Shown here: one piece after another, positions 18,666-28,345 of the stretch
Layout of the letters: each line of letters opens with the position of its first letter
How positions within the stretch are numbered: the first letter of the stretch is position 1
Origin: Gammaproteobacteria bacterium
Lineage (GTDB): Bacteria; Pseudomonadota; Gammaproteobacteria; Eutrophobiales; Eutrophobiaceae
Length of the DNA: 64,000 nt
Assembly: GCA_016193395.1 (NCBI GenBank)
Contig: JACPSH010000047.1
Location: 1-64,000, forward strand
Direction of reading: 5' to 3'
Position numbers and translations under genes: made by a program
The notes under the pieces: model-generated
Told to the model about the DNA's origin: nothing
Database searches by the model: none
The model's input: the letters and a program-made list of their open reading frames with translations, nothing else

Positions 18666-19884
18666 GCGGCGGAAAATTCAACGCTGAAGCCATCATCGTC
18701 GGCGCCGGACCGGTCGGTTCCACGCTGGCTTCGCTGCTTGGCGCCGGCGGCGTCGAGTGCGTGCTGGCCGGCTCCACGGGCGGCCCCAGACCCGGCGGAC
18801 CCGTCCGCGCGCTGGCCATGACGCTTGCCTCCCGGAATGTCTTGCAAGCCGCCGGCGCCTGGGAGCGGCTGCCGCGGGAAGAGATCGGTTATTTCCAGAA
18901 AATGCGCGTGTGGGATGCGAATGGCACGGGCGCCATCGAATTCGACAGCGCGGAACTGTGCCTGCCGACATTGGGATATATCGTGGAGCAGACCCTTCTG
19001 GATGATGCCCTGGCCGGCGCGATCCAGACGCACCAGTGCCTGTCCGCGGTAGTCGCCGACAGGGCGGAGTCGCTCGACATCGGCAGGGACCGCGCCGTGC
19101 TGCGCCTCGAAGACGGTCGCGAGCTTTCGGCGCCGCTCGTCGTGGGCGCGGATGGATTTGCCTCCGGCGTGCGCCCGCTGGCCGGAATCGATTACCCTAC
19201 GCATGAGTACCGCCAGCAGGCGCTGGTATGCACCGTAGATACCGAGCGCCCGCATGAGTTCACCGCCTGGCAGCGCTTCCTTCCGGACGGCCCTCTGGCG
19301 TTCCTGCCGCTGTCCGTACCGCGTCGTTGCGCGGTGGTGTGGTCCACGGCATCCGACCGTGCCACGGAATTACTGCGCATGAATCCCGCGGCATTCGACG
19401 CGCAGCTGGCGCATGCCTTCGATCACACCCTGGGCGCGGTCACGACCATCAGCGCGCGCGGCGCGTTTCCCCTTCGCCGCGCCCACGCGGAGCGCTACTG
19501 CCGGCCGCGATTTGTGTTGGCCGGAGACGCCGCGCATTGCGTCCACCCGCTGGCGGGTCAGGGCGCAAACCTCGGCTTGCTCGATGCGGCCTGCCTCGCG
19601 CAGGTGCTGCTTGCGGCGCGGGCGCGGGGACAGGACATCGGCGCGCTGGAAGTGCTGCGCCGGTACGAACGCTGGCGGCGGGGTGAAAACGGCGCCATGT
19701 TGGTCGCGCTGGACGCGCTGCAAAAACTGTTCGGGAGCGGCAGCGGCGCATTGCAGTGGGCGCGCAATGCCGGTCTCGACCTGGTTGACGCCAGCGACAT
19801 GCTCAAGAACCTGATCATGCGTCTCGCGACCGGAACCCTCGGGGATCTCCCCTTGCTTGCGCGCTCGCCGTTGCCGGCACGCCC

Positions 19885-19888
<4 letters not shown>
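18662..19888 (+). CDS. ubiI: UbiI/VisC-type ubiquinone biosynthesis FAD monooxygenase
   Basis: A second aromatic-ring hydroxylase, 408 residues from [19 protein letters not shown]; the 46 upstream codons overlap ubiH and are rejected. It shows [22 protein letters not shown] and [20 protein letters not shown], the last being the UbiI/UbiF form with GD. By position it is the VisC/UbiI C5-hydroxylase, but the UbiF/UbiM/UbiL subfamilies cannot be separated by eye. It overlaps both neighbours by 4 bases (ubiH and glnS). Confidence 0.82.
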
Positions 19889-21567
<1,679 letters not shown>

Positions 21568-21634
21568 GAAGAATGCAGAATATCCGCAGTCACCCTATAT
21601 TCTGCATTCAATTCCCGGACTCCAGGGACAGGTC

Positions 21635-22528
21635 ATGAGCAAACAATCCGGTGCGCTCTACCAATCTGAACTGAAGTGTCTTCCGCTCCTCAACCGCGGC
21701 AAGGTGCGCGACATCTATGCGGTTGGCGATGACCTGATGCTGATTGTCACCACCGATCGGATCTCGGCGTTCGACGTCATCCTGCCCAACCCGATCCCGG
21801 GTAAAGGGGCAGTGCTGACCGCGCTGTCGAATTTCTGGTTTGGCCGGACCCGACATCTGATCCCGAACCACCTGACGGACATATCGCTGGACCAGGCGGT
21901 CCCGTATGCCGCTGAGAGAAAGCCCCTGGTGGGCCGGTCCGTCATCGTGCGCCGGCTCAAGCCATTGCCCGTCGAAGCGGTCGTGCGCGGCTACCTGATC
22001 GGTTCGGGCTGGAAGGATTACCAGCGCAGCGGCGCGGTCTGCGGCATCAGGCTGCCGGCCGGGCTACGGCAGGCGGAGCGGCTGCCTGATCCCATCTTCA
22101 CGCCTTCCACCAAGGCCGAGCACGGCGCGCACGACGAGAACATCAGCTTCGAGCGCACGGTGGAACTGCTCGGGCCGAAACTTGCGGCCCAGGTGCGCGA
22201 CAAGGCCATCGAGATCTACCGCTCGGCCGCCGAGTATGCGCTGACGCGGGGCATCATCATCGCCGACACGAAGTTCGAATTCGGCACAGACCCGGAAGGG
22301 AAGCTCTATCTCATCGACGAAGCGCTGACGCCGGATTCGTCACGCTTCTGGCCCGCGGATTCCTACCAGGTGGGGATCAGCCCGCCGAGTTTCGACAAGC
22401 AGTACGTGCGGGATTATCTGGAGACGCTCGACTGGAAAAAGACGCCGCCGGCCCCGCCGCTGCCGGACAACGTGATCCGGAACACCGCCGCAAAGTATGT
22501 CGAGGCCCTGCAGCGGCTCACCGGCTGA
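21635..22528 (+). CDS. purC: SAICAR synthase
   Basis: Phosphoribosylaminoimidazole-succinocarboxamide synthase of the purine pathway. It opens [15 protein letters not shown] and carries [33 protein letters not shown] and [14 protein letters not shown]. At 297 residues it is the long form, not the 237-residue E. coli type. Upstream, 21568-21634 has an AGAATGCAGAATAT / ATATTCTGCATTC inverted repeat that may terminate glnS transcription. Confidence 0.96.
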   Translation: MSKQSGALYQSELKCLPLLNRGKVRDIYAVGDDLMLIVTTDRISAFDVILPNPIPGKGAVLTALSNFWFGRTRHLIPNHLTDISLDQAVPYAAERKPLVGRSVIVRRLKPLPVEAVVRGYLIGSGWKDYQRSGAVCGIRLPAGLRQAERLPDPIFTPSTKAEHGAHDENISFERTVELLGPKLAAQVRDKAIEIYRSAAEYALTRGIIIADTKFEFGTDPEGKLYLIDEALTPDSSRFWPADSYQVGISPPSFDKQYVRDYLETLDWKKTPPAPPLPDNVIRNTAAKYVEALQRLTG

Positions 22529-22573
22529 AGGACGGGCGCAGCTGGACCGTGCCGGGCACGGATATGAGGCACC

Positions 22574-23272
22574 ATGATCCCACTGCACGACGATAATCCG
22601 ACGGAAATCTATCCCGTCGTCACCGTCGCGATCATTGTCGCCGCCGTGCTGGTGTTCCTGTGGGAGGCGTCGCTGGGGCCGGAGAGGATTGAAGCCGCGG
22701 TCTATAGCCTGGGCGTCATACCGGCGGTGCTGCTCGATCGCGCGCAATTGCCGCCTGAGCTGGCGCTGGTCCCTCCGGGCGCGACCATCCTTACCTCCAT
22801 GTTCCTGCACGGTGGTTTCATGCACCTAGCCGGGAACATGCTGTACCTGTGGATCTTCGGCAACAACGTCGAAGATGCCATGGGCCATGTCCGCTTTGCC
22901 GTTTTCTACCTCGTGTGCGGCATCGTTGCGGTGTTCGGGCAGGTGATTCAGAACCCCGGATCGGAAGTCCCCATGATCGGCGCCAGCGGCGCCATTTCCG
23001 GGATCCTGGGGGCGTACCTGCTACTCTATCCGCACGCCCGCGTGCTCGTTCTGATCCCGATCGGTTTCGTGATGCAGACGGTGCGCCTGCCGGCCGGATG
23101 GGTGCTTGGCTTCTGGTTCGTGGCGCAACTGGTCAGTTCGGCGGTCAGCAGCGGCGAGGCGGGCGTGGCCTGGTTCGCGCACATCGGCGGGTTCATCGCC
23201 GGCATGGTGCTGATCCCGATCTTCAAACGGCGCGGCACGCGCCTGTTCCAACCGTCGCGTTTTTCGCGTTGA
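22574..23272 (+). CDS. Rhomboid family intramembrane serine protease
   Basis: Six hydrophobic segments in 232 residues. The catalytic Ser is in MIGASGAISGILGAYLLL (about residue 140) and the catalytic His in WFAHIGGFIAGM (about 205). The L1-loop/TM2 HxxxN region reads HGGFMHLAGNMLYLWIFG. It cleaves membrane protein segments; the substrate is unknown. It stands alone after purC and converges on the repressor gene. Confidence 0.92.
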   Translation: MIPLHDDNPTEIYPVVTVAIIVAAVLVFLWEASLGPERIEAAVYSLGVIPAVLLDRAQLPPELALVPPGATILTSMFLHGGFMHLAGNMLYLWIFGNNVEDAMGHVRFAVFYLVCGIVAVFGQVIQNPGSEVPMIGASGAISGILGAYLLLYPHARVLVLIPIGFVMQTVRLPAGWVLGFWFVAQLVSSAVSSGEAGVAWFAHIGGFIAGMVLIPIFKRRGTRLFQPSRFSR

Positions 23273-23309
23273 CTGCCTGTTCCCGCGAGTCCAGGGAGCC
23301 GCGATCCGT

Positions 23310-23933
23310 TCAGGAGCGCCGCAGTTCCTCGCCGGCCCGGAAAACGGCAATGATCTTGTGCATGAATTTTATCTCCCTTTCCCTGATGCTTTTTCTGCTT
23401 CTGTTTCCCGAGACGTTCTCGACAATCACGCGGCCCTGATGTTTGTTGATGTAGGTGTGAATGCTCGGGGGTCCGGAACGCCGGTGAATTACCACTTCGT
23501 CACCGGCGAGCGGTTCTTCACCAGGATCGATCAGTATCGTCTCACCCGCGAACATGCGTGGTGAATACGCGTCATTCGTGATTGGCATCGCGTAACAGTT
23601 TCGCGCGGGCGTTGGAACACGCAGGAGGCGGGCCTGCCGCGATCCCCGCCCGGGGCCACTGTCACCGACGACGGGCACGAGGTGATCCCGTTTACCATAA
23701 TCCGCCGCCTGTTCCTGCACGGCATTGGAACCATTGTCATGCAGCAGCCACGCCGGGGCGACCTGCAGGGCCCGTGCGATTTCGGCAAGCTGCTTGAGCG
23801 ATGGCCGGCGTCTGCCGGACAGATAATGACCCACCGCGCCACGCGTGCATCCCAGTCTGTCGGCCAGGGCCTGATGGGAAATCCCACCGGCGCGCATCTG
23901 CGCCCGGGCCCGGTCAATCCAGGTCTCGTTCAT
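23310..23933 (-). CDS. CI-like repressor: XRE HTH plus degenerate S24 domain
   Basis: Residues 15-65 form an XRE helix-turn-helix (SHQALADRLGCTRGAVGHYL). Residues 110-200 resemble the S24/LexA C-terminal domain (YSPRMFAGETILIDP, GDEVVIHRR). Where active members have D-S-M-x-P, this protein has ND-AY-SPRM, and the position expected for the catalytic Lys reads SIHTYIN; self-cleavage is therefore unlikely. It is divergent from a Cro-like gene across three operators. No Shine-Dalgarno precedes the ATG, and a TATCAT box lies 7 bases upstream of it, so a leaderless mRNA is possible, as for lambda cI. Confidence 0.85.
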   Translation of the reverse strand: MNETWIDRARAQMRAGGISHQALADRLGCTRGAVGHYLSGRRRPSLKQLAEIARALQVAPAWLLHDNGSNAVQEQAADYGKRDHLVPVVGDSGPGRGSRQARLLRVPTPARNCYAMPITNDAYSPRMFAGETILIDPGEEPLAGDEVVIHRRSGPPSIHTYINKHQGRVIVENVSGNRSRKSIREREIKFMHKIIAVFRAGEELRRS

Positions 23934-23942
23934 CGTCGAAAT

Positions 23943-24015
23943 GATACGCAGCGTATCGGATTGCGTGACGATACATTATGTATCATTATTTGACAAGGTA
24001 GATACAGAACGTATC
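23943..24015. promoter_or_regulatory. Three-operator control region of CI/Cro-like switch
   Basis: Three 15-bp palindromes of the form GATACNNNNYGTATC lie between the divergent regulators: GATACGCAGCGTATC (23943-23957), GATACATTATGTATC (23970-23984) and GATACAGAACGTATC (24001-24015). Centres are 27 and 31 bp apart. The first overlaps the TATCAT box before the repressor start. The third overlaps the -10 box of the cro promoter. The layout parallels lambda OR3-OR2-OR1. Confidence 0.85.
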
Positions 24016-24017
24016 AT
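23990..24017 (+). promoter_or_regulatory. Sigma70 promoter of the cro-like/GGDEF operon
   Basis: The consensus -35 TTGACA (23990-23995) and TATCAT (24012-24017) are separated by 16 bp. The third operator lies over the spacer and -10 box, so repressor binding would block it. Expected transcription start is near 24024, about 18 bases before the cro-like start codon. Confidence 0.7.
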
Positions 24018-24041
24018 TTCGTCCAGTCACCGAGTGGTGTT

Positions 24042-24278
24042 TTGGATGACGTGCTGCTGCGTGAATTCATAGTCTCTTTCCCCAGAAGCAAGCGCGCCGA
24101 GGTCCGCCGGAAAATCGCGGAGGTGCATGGCGTATCGGAAGTCACCGTACGGGCATGGGCCAACGGCAACCGAAATCACCCCTATCGGTTATCTGCAATC
24201 CAGGCGACGGAGTCGTTGACCGGGGGGAAAGTCACACGGCATGACTTGAGGCCGGATATCTTCGGAGCCCGCGCTTGA
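24042..24278 (+). CDS. Cro-like small DNA-binding protein
   Basis: A 78-residue protein with a helix-turn-helix (RRKIAEVHGVSEVTVRAWANG) and a basic C-terminal half, like YdaS/Cro regulators of phages. It starts at TTG (24042) behind GAGTGG, or at GTG 24051. It is transcribed from the TTGACA/TATCAT promoter divergent from the CI-like gene and overlaps the GGDEF gene by 4 bases (ATGA). It presumably competes with the CI-like protein for the GATAC operators. No other phage gene is nearby. Confidence 0.8.
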   Translation: MDDVLLREFIVSFPRSKRAEVRRKIAEVHGVSEVTVRAWANGNRNHPYRLSAIQATESLTGGKVTRHDLRPDIFGARA

Positions 24279-25291
24279 AGCCGCGTGTGGCAAACCGCGG
24301 CTTGGGAACCGGCTCAACCCTTCGCCGCCCGAGCGATTTTCGTTCGATTGGCAATTCGGGTCAGACGTTGCAGTCCGGGCAGCACCGCCCTTCGGCGTGG
24401 CGCTCATGCGCGGGTGGGCAAGCCGGAATCACTGCCTTCTGTGCCGTGTACTGCGCAGCCATAAGTTTCTTCTCTCCTTATGCGGCCGCGGTGTCCCTGA
24501 TCCTGTGGCTCTACTGCAGGACCGGACAACCCACGGCTGGCTGCGCGATCCCGAGTCTGATGGTGAGCTACCTGTATCTCATTTATGCGTTTGCACGCAA
24601 GAATCCGGCCACTGCGTGGTTCGAGCTCTCGTTGCTCGCCGCGCTCAACGGCTTCGCGTTGCGCACCAGGCTGTCCTGCGATGCGTTGGCCGGCGCGCTC
24701 GCGCTGCGCAACGCGACACTGGAGAAGCTGGCAGCGATCGATGAATTGACGGCGCTGTACTGCAGGCGGCAGATCTTTGACCTTGGGCACAGGGAATTCA
24801 GCCGCTGCAGTCGCGGCGGCGAGCCGCTGTGCGTGCTGTTGCTGGATGTGGATCGTTTCAAGGATATCAACGACCGGCTCGGGCATGCGGGAGGCGACAG
24901 GACCCTGCAGAATCTCGGTGAAATCCTGCGCGACAGCCTGCGTACGCAGGATCTGGTCGGCCGTTACGGAGCAGACGTGTTTCTGGCGCTGTTGCCGGAT
25001 ACGGGACTGGCCGGAGCGGAATTAACGGCGGACCGGCTTCGCCGCGCTATCAATTCGCGTCCAATTATCCATGATTCCAGAAAGATCACTCTGACAGTCA
25101 GCATGGGTATTGCCGTCCTAGATTCGCAGATCGAAGACTTTCAGGGCCTGGTGCATCGAGCCGACGTCGCGCTCTATGAAGCAAAGCGTCGTGGAGGAGA
25201 TCAGTTCCGTTCCTGGTTCTCCCTCGATGATCACCGGAGCGCGCGGGATAGGCGCTTAGGGAACCTCCGAGCAAGTTCAGAGCTTCCTTAG
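24275..25291 (+). CDS. Membrane GGDEF-domain protein with degenerate active site
   Basis: A 338-residue protein. The basic N-terminal 45 residues are followed by two or three hydrophobic segments (about 50-130: ITAFCAVYCAAISFF, AAAVSLILWLY, LMVSYLYLIYAF). A GGDEF domain spans about 150-320 with LDVDRFKDINDRLGHAGGD and VSMGIAVL intact. The signature itself reads RYGADVFLALLP: GGDEF has become GADVF, losing the second Gly and the catalytic Glu, so diguanylate cyclase activity is doubtful and GTP binding is possible. No RxxD inhibitory site is evident before it. Translation is coupled to the cro-like gene. Confidence 0.85.
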   Translation: MKPRVANRGLGTGSTLRRPSDFRSIGNSGQTLQSGQHRPSAWRSCAGGQAGITAFCAVYCAAISFFSPYAAAVSLILWLYCRTGQPTAGCAIPSLMVSYLYLIYAFARKNPATAWFELSLLAALNGFALRTRLSCDALAGALALRNATLEKLAAIDELTALYCRRQIFDLGHREFSRCSRGGEPLCVLLLDVDRFKDINDRLGHAGGDRTLQNLGEILRDSLRTQDLVGRYGADVFLALLPDTGLAGAELTADRLRRAINSRPIIHDSRKITLTVSMGIAVLDSQIEDFQGLVHRADVALYEAKRRGGDQFRSWFSLDDHRSARDRRLGNLRASSELP

Positions 25292-25299
25292 CAAAACGT

Positions 25300-26331
25300 T
25301 CAGGCGGCTTCCTTCTCCAGCGCCTCGGTGTACTTGCCCTCGCACGCCAGGCTGTTGCAGTGTTCCCGGTGCAGCAGCGCGCGTTGCGCCCTCTCGACGT
25401 TTTCCGCCTTGCCGCCCCATGCCTTGAGACAGGGGTCCTGCAGGGCGCGCCCATAGGAGAAACTCAGCGGCCAGGGCAGTTGCGGGTACATCGCGTTCAT
25501 CGTGTTCAGGTGGGCCGTCGCGAGTAACGCGCTCTGTCCCCCGGAGAGAAATACAATTCCCGGAATGGCGGCCGGCACGCCGCTTCGCAGGCACTTCACG
25601 GTCAGATCGGCGACCTGCTGCACGCCGGCCTGGGTGGGGCACTTCTTGCCCGATACGACCATGTTGACCTTGAGCACGGTGTGCTCGAGCGCGACGCGTT
25701 GCCGGTACAGTTCGTGGAACACGATCTTCAGGGTCCGCTCGGTCGCGTCAAAGCACACCTCGGCGGTATTGTCCCCGTCCATCAGCACTTCCGGCTCGAC
25801 CACGGGCACCAGGCCCGCTTCCTGACACAGCCCGGCGTAGCGCGCGAGCGTGTGCGCATTCGCCTCTATGCAGCCGCTGCTCGGGATCCCTGTACCGATG
25901 GTGATGACCGCGCGCCACTTCGCGAACGATGCCCCCATGCCGCGGTACTCCGTCAGCCTCTCGCGCAGTCCATCCAGCCCTTCGCTAACCACTTCACCAG
26001 GGTGGCCGGGCAGGGCCTTGATGCCCTTGTCCACTTTGATCCCGGTCAGGATTCCCTGAGCGGCCAGGACCTTGGGAAACGGCACGCCGGCGGCCGTCGA
26101 CTGATGCAGGGTCTCCTCGAACAGGATCATGCCACTGATGAACTTGCCGCCGCCCGGGGCGGTGATCAGGAGGTCGCGGTAGGCACGCCGGTTCCCCTCG
26201 GTCGATTCGACGCCGATGGAGTCGAATCGCTTCTTGATGGTGGGCATGCTTTCGTCGATGGCGAGGATCCCCTTGCCCGGCGCCACCATGGCGCGGGCGG
26301 TCTGCTCGAGTTGCTGCGTAAACTGGTTCAT
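25300..26331 (-). CDS. fba: Fructose-bisphosphate aldolase, class I
   Basis: Schiff-base aldolase of glycolysis, gluconeogenesis and the Calvin cycle. It opens LEQTARAMVAPGKGILAIDES, and the Schiff-base Lys is in HTVLKVNMVVSGKK (about residue 220). FLSGGQSALLATAHLN and PLSFSYGRALQ complete the site. The 343 residues are typical of the eukaryote-like class I enzyme found in some proteobacteria. It ends 9 bases from the GGDEF gene and lies downstream of pyk on the same strand, with repeat C between. Confidence 0.95.
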   Translation of the reverse strand: MNQFTQQLEQTARAMVAPGKGILAIDESMPTIKKRFDSIGVESTEGNRRAYRDLLITAPGGGKFISGMILFEETLHQSTAAGVPFPKVLAAQGILTGIKVDKGIKALPGHPGEVVSEGLDGLRERLTEYRGMGASFAKWRAVITIGTGIPSSGCIEANAHTLARYAGLCQEAGLVPVVEPEVLMDGDNTAEVCFDATERTLKIVFHELYRQRVALEHTVLKVNMVVSGKKCPTQAGVQQVADLTVKCLRSGVPAAIPGIVFLSGGQSALLATAHLNTMNAMYPQLPWPLSFSYGRALQDPCLKAWGGKAENVERAQRALLHREHCNSLACEGKYTEALEKEAA

Positions 26332-26446
26332 GTTGCCTCTCCGGAAGAATGACCGTGATTTTAGCGAATTGCCATGCCCGCAGGGCGGCCCGCGACTGGT
26401 CCGCCGCGCCCGTCCTTGATTCAGGTCATCTCCGGCATCGCGGCCC

Positions 26447-26723
26447 AGCTGGATTCATGCACGTGTGCCGAACGGGCGGGTGACATCGGGTCACCGCTCT
26501 TCGCGCGCAGCGCCAGCGAGCACGAAGACGGTACCCGATGGCAGGACCCGCCCGCCGAAGGACGCGCAGGTGAAGCCGGCCAGATTCATGTGGGCATCTT
26601 GCCGGACGGGTCCTGTCGCCGGGCACCCCTGTCCGTGCTCGCTCGGTCCCCTCACTTGCGCGCGGAGCAGGGGCGTGCCCGGCGCCACCCGTCCGTTTGG
26701 CGTTTGCGTGTGAATCCGGCCGG
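26447..26723. repeat. Interspersed hairpin repeat, copy C (two inverted units)
   Basis: Two units face opposite ways. C1 (26447-26590) runs GCTGGATTCATGC to GGCCAGATTCATG and matches unit B1 over about 110 bp with very few differences. C2 (26578-26723) is the A-type core on the other strand, containing GGACGGGTCCTGTCGCCGGG and CGCCACCCGTCCG and ending TGAATCCGGCCGG. With 26332-26446, which shows no gene, this fills the fba-pyk gap. Confidence 0.75.
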
Positions 26724-26742
26724 GTCATCACCAGAGGGCTGA

Positions 26743-28164
26743 CTAGGCCACCTGCACGATCTTCATGTTGTTCGTGCCGCCGCGGCGGCCGCTGAGGTCA
26801 CCCTTCGTGATGATGACAAAATCGCCTCGTTCCACGATGTTCCGCCGCCGCAATTCCGCGATGATCTCGTTGTTCGCTTCCAGCGGATCGGTGTGCGTGA
26901 TGTCGAAATGGATGGGATAGACGCCGCGGAACAGCCGTACCTTGCGCATGGTCGCCACGTGGCGGGTGAAGGCGAATACCGGAATGCCGGTGCTGATGCG
27001 CGACATCCACAGCGGTGTCGAACCGGTTTCGGTGAGGGCCGCGATGGCCCTGGCGCCGATGTGGTTGGCGGCGTACATGGTCGACATCGCTATTGCCTCG
27101 TCGATGCGCTCGAAGCGCTGGTTGATGCGGTGGTCGGAGACGCGCGTGATGCGCTGTTTCTCCGTTTCCTCGCAGATGCGCGCCATGGCGGCGACCGTCT
27201 GAACGGGGAACATGCCGATGCTGGTTTCCGCGGAGAGCATCACCGCGTCCGTGCCTTCGATCACGGCGTTGGCGACGTCGAATACCTCGGCGCGCAGCGG
27301 GATCTGGTTGTCGATCATGGACTCCATCATCTGCGTCGCGGTGATCACGGCGCGGTCCATGTCGCCGGCCAGCTTGATGAGGCGCTTCTGCACCGGCGGC
27401 AGCGAGGCGTCGCCGATTTCGACCCCCAGGTCGCCGCGGGCGATCATAATCGCGTCCGACAACTCTATGATCTGATCGGCATTGTTCAGGGCCTCGGCCC
27501 GCTCCAGCTTGGCAATGATCCCGGCATGGCTGCCCGCGTCCTTGAGCGCCTTGCGCGCCTCCAGGATATCCGCCGGTCCACGCACGAACGATACCGCGAA
27601 ATAGTCGGCGCCCGTCTTCACGCCGTGTGCAAGGTCCGCGCGATCCTTGTCCGTCAAGGCGCCGGCGGAGAGTCCGCCGCCCTGCAGGTTGACCCCCTTC
27701 TTGCTGGACAGCTCGCCGCCGAGCAGCACCTTGCAATGGACTTCGTTACCCGAGACATCGCTCACCTCCAGCATGATGCGGCCATCGTCGAGCATCAGCT
27801 TGTCGCCCGCCTTCACTTCCCGTGCGAGGTGCTGGTAGGTGACGCCTACGTGCCGGTCGTCGCCGGCGTCGTCCGCCAGACCCGAATCCAGCGTGAAGCG
27901 CTGCCCCTCTTCGAGGTGGATCCGCCCGCCCTCGAAGCGCTGTAGGCGGATCTTCGGCCCCTGCAAATCAGCAATAATCCCCACTTCCAGCCGGCGCGCC
28001 GCCGTTGCCGTGCGGATCTCGCGCACGCGCCGCTCGTGGTCCTCGTGGGTCTGGTGGGAATAATTGACGCGGAACAGGTCCACGTCCGCATCGACCAGCC
28101 TGGCAAGGACGTCCGGCTTGTCGGTCGCCGGCCCGAGCGTAGCGATGATCTTCGTCCGCCGCAT
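26743..28164 (-). CDS. pyk: Pyruvate kinase
   Basis: Converts phosphoenolpyruvate and ADP to pyruvate and ATP. It begins MRRTKIIATLGPATDKPDV. The active-site region is IELSDAIMIARGDLGVEIG (about residue 230) and TATQMMESMIDNQIP. The substrate loop reads VNYSHQTHEDHE, where NFSHG is usual. Length is 473 residues. The C-terminal effector domain is present to DFVIITKGD. It follows pgk on the minus strand across three consecutive hairpins. Confidence 0.95.
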   Translation of the reverse strand: MRRTKIIATLGPATDKPDVLARLVDADVDLFRVNYSHQTHEDHERRVREIRTATAARRLEVGIIADLQGPKIRLQRFEGGRIHLEEGQRFTLDSGLADDAGDDRHVGVTYQHLAREVKAGDKLMLDDGRIMLEVSDVSGNEVHCKVLLGGELSSKKGVNLQGGGLSAGALTDKDRADLAHGVKTGADYFAVSFVRGPADILEARKALKDAGSHAGIIAKLERAEALNNADQIIELSDAIMIARGDLGVEIGDASLPPVQKRLIKLAGDMDRAVITATQMMESMIDNQIPLRAEVFDVANAVIEGTDAVMLSAETSIGMFPVQTVAAMARICEETEKQRITRVSDHRINQRFERIDEAIAMSTMYAANHIGARAIAALTETGSTPLWMSRISTGIPVFAFTRHVATMRKVRLFRGVYPIHFDITHTDPLEANNEIIAELRRRNIVERGDFVIITKGDLSGRRGGTNNMKIVQVA

Positions 28165-28242
28165 CAGTTCGACGCAGCTTGCGCGGTTTGAGTGGCCATG
28201 CGAGGTAGGAACCGGCAGGATCCCATGGCATGGATGTCATGG

Positions 28243-28341
28243 CATTTTTCGGTGGCCGCGGCCACCGAAAAATGGTGCAAGGCAAAAACCGCGCCTTTTG
28301 CCTTGCGAGCCGGAAAAGCCACAGGGAAGTGCTTTTCCGGC
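28243..28341. repeat. Three consecutive perfect hairpins between pgk and pyk
   Basis: 28243-28274 is a perfect 32-bp palindrome centred on GGCCGCGGCC and flanked by CATTTTTCGGT/ACCGAAAAATG. 28277-28306 has an 11-bp stem GCAAGGCAAAA/TTTTGCCTTGC. 28309-28341 has an 11-bp stem GCCGGAAAAGC/GCTTTTCCGGC. They are separated by only two bases each and begin 4 bases after the pgk stop. Their A/T tracts would suit termination in both directions. Confidence 0.75.
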
Positions 28342-28345
28342 ATGT

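Noticed and set aside
23310-25291. Prophage or integrative element
   Set aside because: Only the CI-like and Cro-like regulators are phage-like. No integrase, attachment repeats, replication or structural genes are seen, and the flanks are housekeeping genes.
26893-27945. 350-aa plus-strand ORF opposite pyk
   Set aside because: Shadow of pyruvate kinase, composition typical of antisense frames.
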